NCBI GenBank assembly: GCA_043759595.1
Contig: JAYVLG010000080.1
Coordinates: 1-16,045, forward strand
Direction: 5' to 3'
Length of the DNA: 16,045 nucleotides
Source of the DNA: Sulfurirhabdus sp043759595
GTDB taxonomy: Bacteria > Pseudomonadota > Gammaproteobacteria > Burkholderiales > SMCO01
A model generated the notes under the pieces. The model saw nothing but the letters and a program-made list of their open reading frames with translations, had not been told where the DNA came from and ran no database searches. Of this stretch, positions 14,544 to 16,045 are shown in pieces (within the stretch, counting starts at the first letter, position 1; every line of letters begins with the position of its first letter). A program made the translations under genes and the position numbers.

Positions 14544-15468
14544 TCTCGCAATAATCTCCGGCTTGCAACTGATTTCCCTGTAAAAACTGCGCGACCGGCA
14601 TTCTTTTCCCCCCTGCTTTTTGTACCTCAAGCAAGCGCAGCACGCCGGTACCGCATACCACACAAATTCCGGATTTATCTGCACTCAAAATAGTTCCCGG
14701 GGCTCCTTGCTGCGTATTTTCAGCTTGCGCTTTCCAGATACGGACAATTTCCCCTTTCACCATCAATTGCGCGACAGGAAAGGGATTATAAGCACGTACC
14801 GCTCTGGCCAGTTCTTCAGCGCTTTTTTGCCAGTCAAGCCGTGCTTCAGCCTTGTGCAGTTTTGCCGCATAAGTTGCTTCAGCTTCATTTTGAGATACTG
14901 CATTCAATTTACCGAGCGGAAGCCACTCCAGCGCCTTCACAATGCTCTCAGCGCCGAGTACGGCCAGTTTGTCGTGCAAAGTTTGCGCTGTATCTTCTGC
15001 ATCGATGGGTAACACCGTTTGCATTAACACATTCCCGGTATCCAGTCCCACATCCATTTGCATGATGCAGATACCTGTTTCCTTGTCCCCCACCAGTAAA
15101 GCGCGCTGAATCGGGGCAGCACCGCGCCAACGCGGCAATAGTGATGCGTGAATATTCAGGCAGCCCAATAACGGGATTTCCAACACATCCTTGGGCAACA
15201 ACAGACCATAAGCAGCCACCACCATCACGTCAGCGCCAATGTCAAAAAGCTTCGACTGAATTTCAGGGTCTTTTAATGAGGTGGGTTGCCAAACCGGAAT
15301 ACCGCATTGCTCGGCTAATTGTTTAACAGCACTTGCTGAGGCCTTCATGCCACGACCAGCCGGACGATCCGGCTGGGTCAGAACAAGCGGGATATCATGG
15401 CCTGCCTTCAGCAGTGCGGAAAGCGCCTGAGCCGCAAATTCCGGCGTACCCGCGAAAATAATTCGCAT
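14539..15468 (-). CDS. fmt: Methionyl-tRNA formyltransferase
   Basis: Cytosolic enzyme that formylates Met on initiator tRNA using 10-formyltetrahydrofolate. The product has 309 residues, the usual length. The N-terminal Rossmann domain starts RIIFAGTPEFAAQAL. The folate-binding and catalytic region shows NIHASLLPRWRGAAPIQ with Asn105 and His107, and MDVGLDTG with Asp143, completing the Asn-His-Asp triad. SLLPRWRG at 109-116 is the family signature. The C-terminal tRNA-binding domain occupies about 205-309. The ATG overlaps the def stop codon by one base (TAATG), so fmt is translationally coupled to def, its functional counterpart. Its stop codon lies inside the -35 element of the htpX promoter. 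Confidence 0.97.
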   Translation of the reverse strand: MRIIFAGTPEFAAQALSALLKAGHDIPLVLTQPDRPAGRGMKASASAVKQLAEQCGIPVWQPTSLKDPEIQSKLFDIGADVMVVAAYGLLLPKDVLEIPLLGCLNIHASLLPRWRGAAPIQRALLVGDKETGICIMQMDVGLDTGNVLMQTVLPIDAEDTAQTLHDKLAVLGAESIVKALEWLPLGKLNAVSQNEAEATYAAKLHKAEARLDWQKSAEELARAVRAYNPFPVAQLMVKGEIVRIWKAQAENTQQGAPGTILSADKSGICVVCGTGVLRLLEVQKAGGKRMPVAQFLQGNQLQAGDYCET

Positions 15469-15971
15469 TACATCGTCTCGCGCTGGTGCTTTTTCAGTTT
15501 GCTCTTGATCCGTGTTTGTTTAAGCCTGGAGAGGTATTCGACAAAAACCTTGCCTTTGAGATGATCAATTTCATGCTGTATGCAAACAGCCAGCAACCCT
15601 TCGGCATCGAGCGTAAACGAATTTCCATTTCGGTCCAGTGCCTTCACGGTGATTCTTTCAGCGCGGGTCACGGTATCGTAAATCCCTGGCACCGAAAGAC
15701 AACCTTCTTCTCTTTCAGCCTCACCTTTCGACTTGGTAATTTCCGGATTAATCAATGTCAGTAACTGATCCCGGGATTCAGAAATATCAATCACGACCAC
15801 TCGCAGGTGAACATTCACTTGCGTTGCCGCCAAACCAATCCCTGGAGCTGCATACATGGTCGTAGCCATATCATCCACCAGCTTGCGGATCTTGTCATTC
15901 ACCTCGGATACGGGTTTGGCTACAGTATGCAGCCTTTCATCCGGATAACACAGTATTTGTAAAATCGCCAT
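15468..15971 (-). CDS. def: Peptide deformylase
   Basis: Cytosolic metalloenzyme that removes the N-formyl group from new polypeptides. The product has 167 residues from the ATG at 15969-15971. I prefer this start because homologues begin M-A-I-L-x-I-L-x-Y-P-D. A TTG four codons upstream (15983) is possible but adds unconserved residues. All three family motifs are present: GIGLAATQV (44-52), EGCLSVP with metal ligand Cys91, and QHEIDHLKG with His133, catalytic Glu134 and His137. A basic C-terminal helix (KQTRIKSKLKKHQ) resembles the ribosome-binding tail of E. coli Def. It is the first gene of the minus-strand cluster in this window and overlaps fmt by one base. Confidence 0.97.
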   Translation of the reverse strand: MAILQILCYPDERLHTVAKPVSEVNDKIRKLVDDMATTMYAAPGIGLAATQVNVHLRVVVIDISESRDQLLTLINPEITKSKGEAEREEGCLSVPGIYDTVTRAERITVKALDRNGNSFTLDAEGLLAVCIQHEIDHLKGKVFVEYLSRLKQTRIKSKLKKHQRETM

Positions 15972-16045
15972 AAAACTTGCCAATTTAATTAATTACATGC
16001 AGAATTTACTGCAAGTAGCTAAACATGAATTAATTTTTTAGTTTC
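15972..16045. other. AT-rich leader upstream of def (window edge)
   Basis: Non-coding, rich in A and T, with TTAATTAATT runs and a short inverted repeat TGCAG-AATTTA-CTGCA at 15998-16013. The def promoter probably lies here or just outside. I do not see a convincing -35/-10 pair. Confidence 0.4.

Overview
The window reads as an ordinary chromosomal stretch of a betaproteobacterium, most likely of the Nitrosomonadales group (Nitrosomonas, Gallionella and Methylophilaceae relatives). The main reason is the minus-strand gene order def - fmt - htpX - rsmB - DUF4390 - ntrY - ntrX, which I associate with that class. The closely E. coli-like IlvD and the small c-551/c-552-type cytochrome fit too. 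The genus is inference; no rRNA or marker allows a finer call. I see no insertion sequence, phage gene, tRNA, rRNA or CRISPR array.

Layout. At 1-1482 (minus) lies the start of a branched-chain amino acid type ABC importer: a lipoprotein binding protein (livK) followed by the first 90 codons of the permease livH, both starting with TTG. At 1610-1942 (minus) is a periplasmic cytochrome c with its own terminator. A gene-poor stretch of about 600 bases follows, holding only short repeats. At 2560-3921 (plus) is a CNNM/CBS/CorC-type membrane protein, convergent with ilvD (3933-5786, minus; branched-chain amino acid synthesis). ilvD is divergent from lgt (5897-6679, plus; lipoprotein diacylglyceryl transferase). 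lgt converges on a cytosolic solo PDC/Cache sensor protein (6707-7678, minus), and the two 3' ends share a stem-loop. A TPR protein (7897-8232) follows, then the compact operon up to 15971.

The operon begins with the two formyl-methionine enzymes: Fmt formylates the initiator tRNA and Def removes the formyl group from new proteins. It continues with the HtpX membrane protease, the RsmB 16S rRNA methyltransferase, an exported DUF4390 protein and the NtrY/NtrX two-component pair. Genes overlap or abut (TAATG, or TAA directly followed by ATG). One break is a 95-base gap before htpX, which carries a good match to a sigma-32 heat-shock promoter whose -35 element overlaps the fmt stop codon.

The most notable observation is NtrX. 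Its receiver and Fis-type DNA-binding domains look intact, but the central AAA+ domain has lost the Walker A lysine, the GAFTGA segment, the Walker B aspartate, the arginine finger and the sensor II arginine. It should not hydrolyse ATP or remodel sigma-54 polymerase. I found no convincing wholly new system here.
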